Source: Pinguiococcus pyrenoidosus
Lineage: Eukaryota; Sar; Pinguiophyceae; Pinguiochrysidales; Pinguiochrysidaceae
Direction of reading: 5' to 3'
DNA: 52,796 nucleotides
NCBI GenBank assembly: GCA_019677205.1
Contig: JAAMXY010004256.1
Coordinates: 1-52,796, forward strand
Made by a program: the position numbers and the translations under genes. This document shows positions 50,390-52,796 of the stretch, one piece after another; position 1 is the stretch's first letter; each line of letters opens with the position of its first letter. The notes below the pieces were generated by a model that was given only the letters and a program-made list of their open reading frames with translations, ran no database searches and had not been told where the DNA came from.

Positions 50390-52796
50390 CTATCCGCCTC
50401 GCGTCACGGTCGAGCTCTTGCGCCTCATCTCAAGCAGACGGACTGCGGACACGAAAGCTCCTTCCTGACAGTCGATGCGACACAGCGGCTCCGGGCAAGG
50501 GATCCCGACCACGTCGAAGAACTCTCTTGCTTCCTGCAGAAAGTTGTCCACGGCCGACCTTGAACGATACAGCGCAACAAAGGTCAGCCGCGCCTGTCGT
50601 CCAATACTGCGTCCCCCTTGTACCCCTCCAGGCTTTCTTGCGGGAGGGCGGAGCGGGGAGAGTGCCGAGGGGAGACCGAGGGGAAGCCGCTCTCCTTCCT
50701 ACCTTTCGTAGTTCGCGATAATCACCCGTGCACGCGAGGAGGTGCCACGTTTCGGCGGCGGAATCAGACTGAGCAGCGTCAGTAGCAACGGTCTGATCCC
50801 TGAGAGCAAGGGAGGAAGCCGTGAGCAACTCGCAAGCCACCGGCTCCACAACGCAGCAGCGCGTCTCACCGCGGCGCTCATAGATGCAATCCGCACAGAC
50901 GACCATGTCCCAATCGCCTATCTCAGCTTCTTCGAGGGGGGCAACTTCGACCTCTGGCGCGTCGCTCCAGTCAAGAGCCTTCACTTGCACCACGTCCGAT
51001 CCCAAGCTTCCATCTTCCTCCGACGCATCAACGTCCGCCGTGCGGATCGCGTTGTTGTGGAGGTTCTCCCGGAGAAGGTCCAACGTGGACGGCTTATCCG
51101 TCGCCGTCACTCTCGCCTCGATGGGCGTGCGGGACAGCACCGCCGCCAGGATTCCAATCCCGGAGCCGAGTTCGAGGATCCGCGTCTTGCTCGTGATGAC
51201 GCCGCTTGACGCCAGCTCGAGCGCGTATCGGCTGAGGACAATTGATCCAATCCACGCCGTCGCCCCGATGCCTATGGACTGTCGTTGCATGTCAGCGGAA
51301 GAGGGACACAAGAAAGCAGGGGGAAGGGGGAAGCGAGGGAGTCTGCGGACCGAAGCGCACTATCCAACCTGCTGAAACTCCAGCCGCCCCGGGGCCCCGT
51401 CAACCACGACTGGCCCGCCATACGTAGGTGATGCTGCTCCGGTGCCACTGATGCACAGGGACGAAGATACGGTGTCAGTCACTTTCAAGTTCACGACTTC
51501 TCATTTGGCAGACGAGGACGGAAGAAAAGAATCCTACCTTGAACGCCCCTTCTCGTCCCCCCATTGCAGGACGCGCAAGTCATAGCAGGTGCCTTGCTTC
51601 GCGGCGAGCGAGTCTGCGCCTCCACCCGCGGCATCTGTCTCTCGTCTGCCAACCCAGATCTCGATATCCTCGGCGCGGTATGCAGCGGCGTGGAAGCGAA
51701 ATGGCACCGTCTCGACTGCAACGCCCTTCGCGGCGCACAGCTCGGCGAATCGCTTCTTCGGGTCGAAGTGCTGAAAGTATCGACGTTCGTACGACAGGAA
51801 TACGAGACCTGCGCAGCAGAGCCGTCAGCGCCGTTCCCAGGAAATACCCGACAGAAGGAGGCTACCGTCTTCCCCCAGCAAGCCATCGATGGCCTCGACA
51901 AGGGGCTCAATGGGATACAGCTTGGGCAGCACGCAGTCGCTCACGAAGATGATCTCCCTAAGACGCGCATGGGCATCATTCAGTCGGCCCCCGGTGCAGG
52001 CAGGACACCATCTACGTACACCGGTGGATCCAGCGCCGCCTCATTCACGCCCCAGTCGTGCTGCTGCACGCGTACGCTCCCTCCGCGGCTTGCCACCGCC
52101 GCCGAGTTCCGCTCAACGTTTTGGGCCAGAAACTCCAGCAGCTGCCCTTGATCGCAGACCACGGCGTTTGCGCCTGTCGCAGAGCCAGAGCACCAGCGTG
52201 AGCAGCGATTCTTTGCACATGTGGGGGAGGTATGGCTTCCCACCTAGACAGGCGGCAGCGATCCCAAGGATGCCCGTCCCCGCTCCCACGTCCACGACGC
52301 GCTTGCCAGCGAGCTTGGGAACGGCAAAACGCCGCTCCTCTCCATCAAGCAGCTCAGAGATCGCGTCTGGTAGCTCGTCTCCTTGGAACTGCTCCATGTA
52401 GGCCATCAGCACCTTTGGGTCGCCGAGCAAAACAGCTGAGAAGAGCAAGGGGCTCCTGGTTGAGAGCCAGTCGGAGACGCAGACTGATACCTGCGCTGCC
52501 GGCCACACGTTGGCGCCGGTGCCCAGGCCACTGGTCTCTCCATCGGCCACCTGAGCAACCGATATCTGGCTTGCAGCGTCGCATTGACATGAGAAAAAAT
52601 GGCGAAAAGTCCACGGGCAGAAGGAGCAGCACCTCCGTGTCCACGCTCCTGAGGCAGAAGTCGAAGTGGTCGCGACCCGTAAAAGCCTGTCTCCACTGCA
52701 ACTGGCGAAGTCTGCGAGTGTCAAGATCGGATGCGCATCAGAGAAACTCCCAAACTCGGCCAAGGATGCCGCCAAACGGCCCGATTCCACGGCGGC
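50390..52796 (-). CDS. Tandem METTL21-type (family 16) methyltransferase fusion, partial at right edge
   Basis: Exons I can place: right edge to 52244 (its upstream part unresolved), 52020-52173, 51848-51957, 51538-51808, 51369-51447, 50870-51278, 50703-50799 and 50390-50606. Introns are 70, 62, 39, 90, 90, 70 and 96 nt and all phases fit. The first domain shows VVDVGAGTGILGIAAACLG, VVCDQGQLLEFLAQNVERN, IIFVSDCVLP and LVFLSYERRYFQHF. The second shows GIGATAWIGSIVLSRYAL, RILELGSGIGILAAVLSR, VTATDKPSTLDLLRENLHNN, DMVVCADCIYE and VIIANYE. Each has the SAM-binding GxGxG and the acidic post-strand motif of METTL21/VCP-KMT enzymes, which methylate protein lysines. The 90-nt intron 51448-51537 splices across the only in-frame stops between them, making one polypeptide. 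If it is not spliced, there are two adjacent genes. The N-terminus may lie beyond the window. Confidence 0.78.

Noticed and set aside
50430-51311. Second methyltransferase as one continuous unspliced frame
   Set aside because: The family motifs VIIANYE and LTFVALYRSRS are in other frames and need the introns at 50800-50869 and 50607-50702.
1-52796. tRNA, rRNA, CRISPR, transposase or integrase genes
   Set aside because: I looked for T-loop-like GGTTCGA patterns, direct repeat-spacer arrays and recombinase motifs in the spacers and found none that I could support.

Overview
The window is nuclear DNA from a microbial eukaryote, most likely a unicellular alga or related protist. It has GT-AG introns, GC-rich genes on both strands, standard stop codons and no operons. 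Introns that I could place by reading frame and splice signals run from 39 to about 194 nt, most of them 39 to 116 nt. Many have a CTAAC, TTAAC, CTCAAC or CTGAC branch-like motif near the 3' end. A topoisomerase VI B homologue argues against fungi. One gene has a signal-peptide-like first exon followed by an Arg/Ser-rich stretch, as plastid-targeted proteins of secondary algae do. I cannot name the species.

Layout. Bases 1-15879 (minus) are one uninterrupted reading frame of at least 5,293 codons that runs off the left edge. It is a SPRY/zinc-finger/UBA giant, probably a ubiquitin ligase. 16568-17945 (+) is a seven-pass membrane protein. 18854-20904 (-) is a Vms1/ANKZF1 peptidyl-tRNA hydrolase, divergent from a TOP6B-like GHKL ATPase at 21373-23382 (+). 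23983-27592 (+) is an unrecognised beta-rich protein. 27838-28719 (-) is a small membrane protein. 29337-30786 (-) is a six-exon PfkB sugar kinase, divergent from a FAM185A-like beta protein at 31007-32665 (+). 32751-37916 (-) is a C2-GRAM-myotubularin phosphatase with a PX domain inside the phosphatase domain. It is divergent from a 1-Cys peroxiredoxin at 38242-39121 (+). 39575-42787 (-) is a five-module RNA repair protein, divergent from a secreted propeller/Asp-Asn hydroxylase fusion at 43176-45703 (+). 46257-50237 (+) is a disordered acidic protein. 50390 to the right edge (-) is a tandem lysine-methyltransferase-like fusion.

Two architectural rules stand out. Divergent gene pairs share short AT-rich islands, with TATA-like motifs in three of them. 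Convergent or 3' spacers carry private tandem arrays with 7- to 16-bp units. The genes do not form one pathway. Several concern quality control (Vms1, RNA repair, the candidate ubiquitin ligase) or phosphoinositide signalling (myotubularin). The most novel items are the all-in-one RNA repair protein, the PX-in-phosphatase myotubularin, the tandem methyltransferase and the giant single-exon gene.
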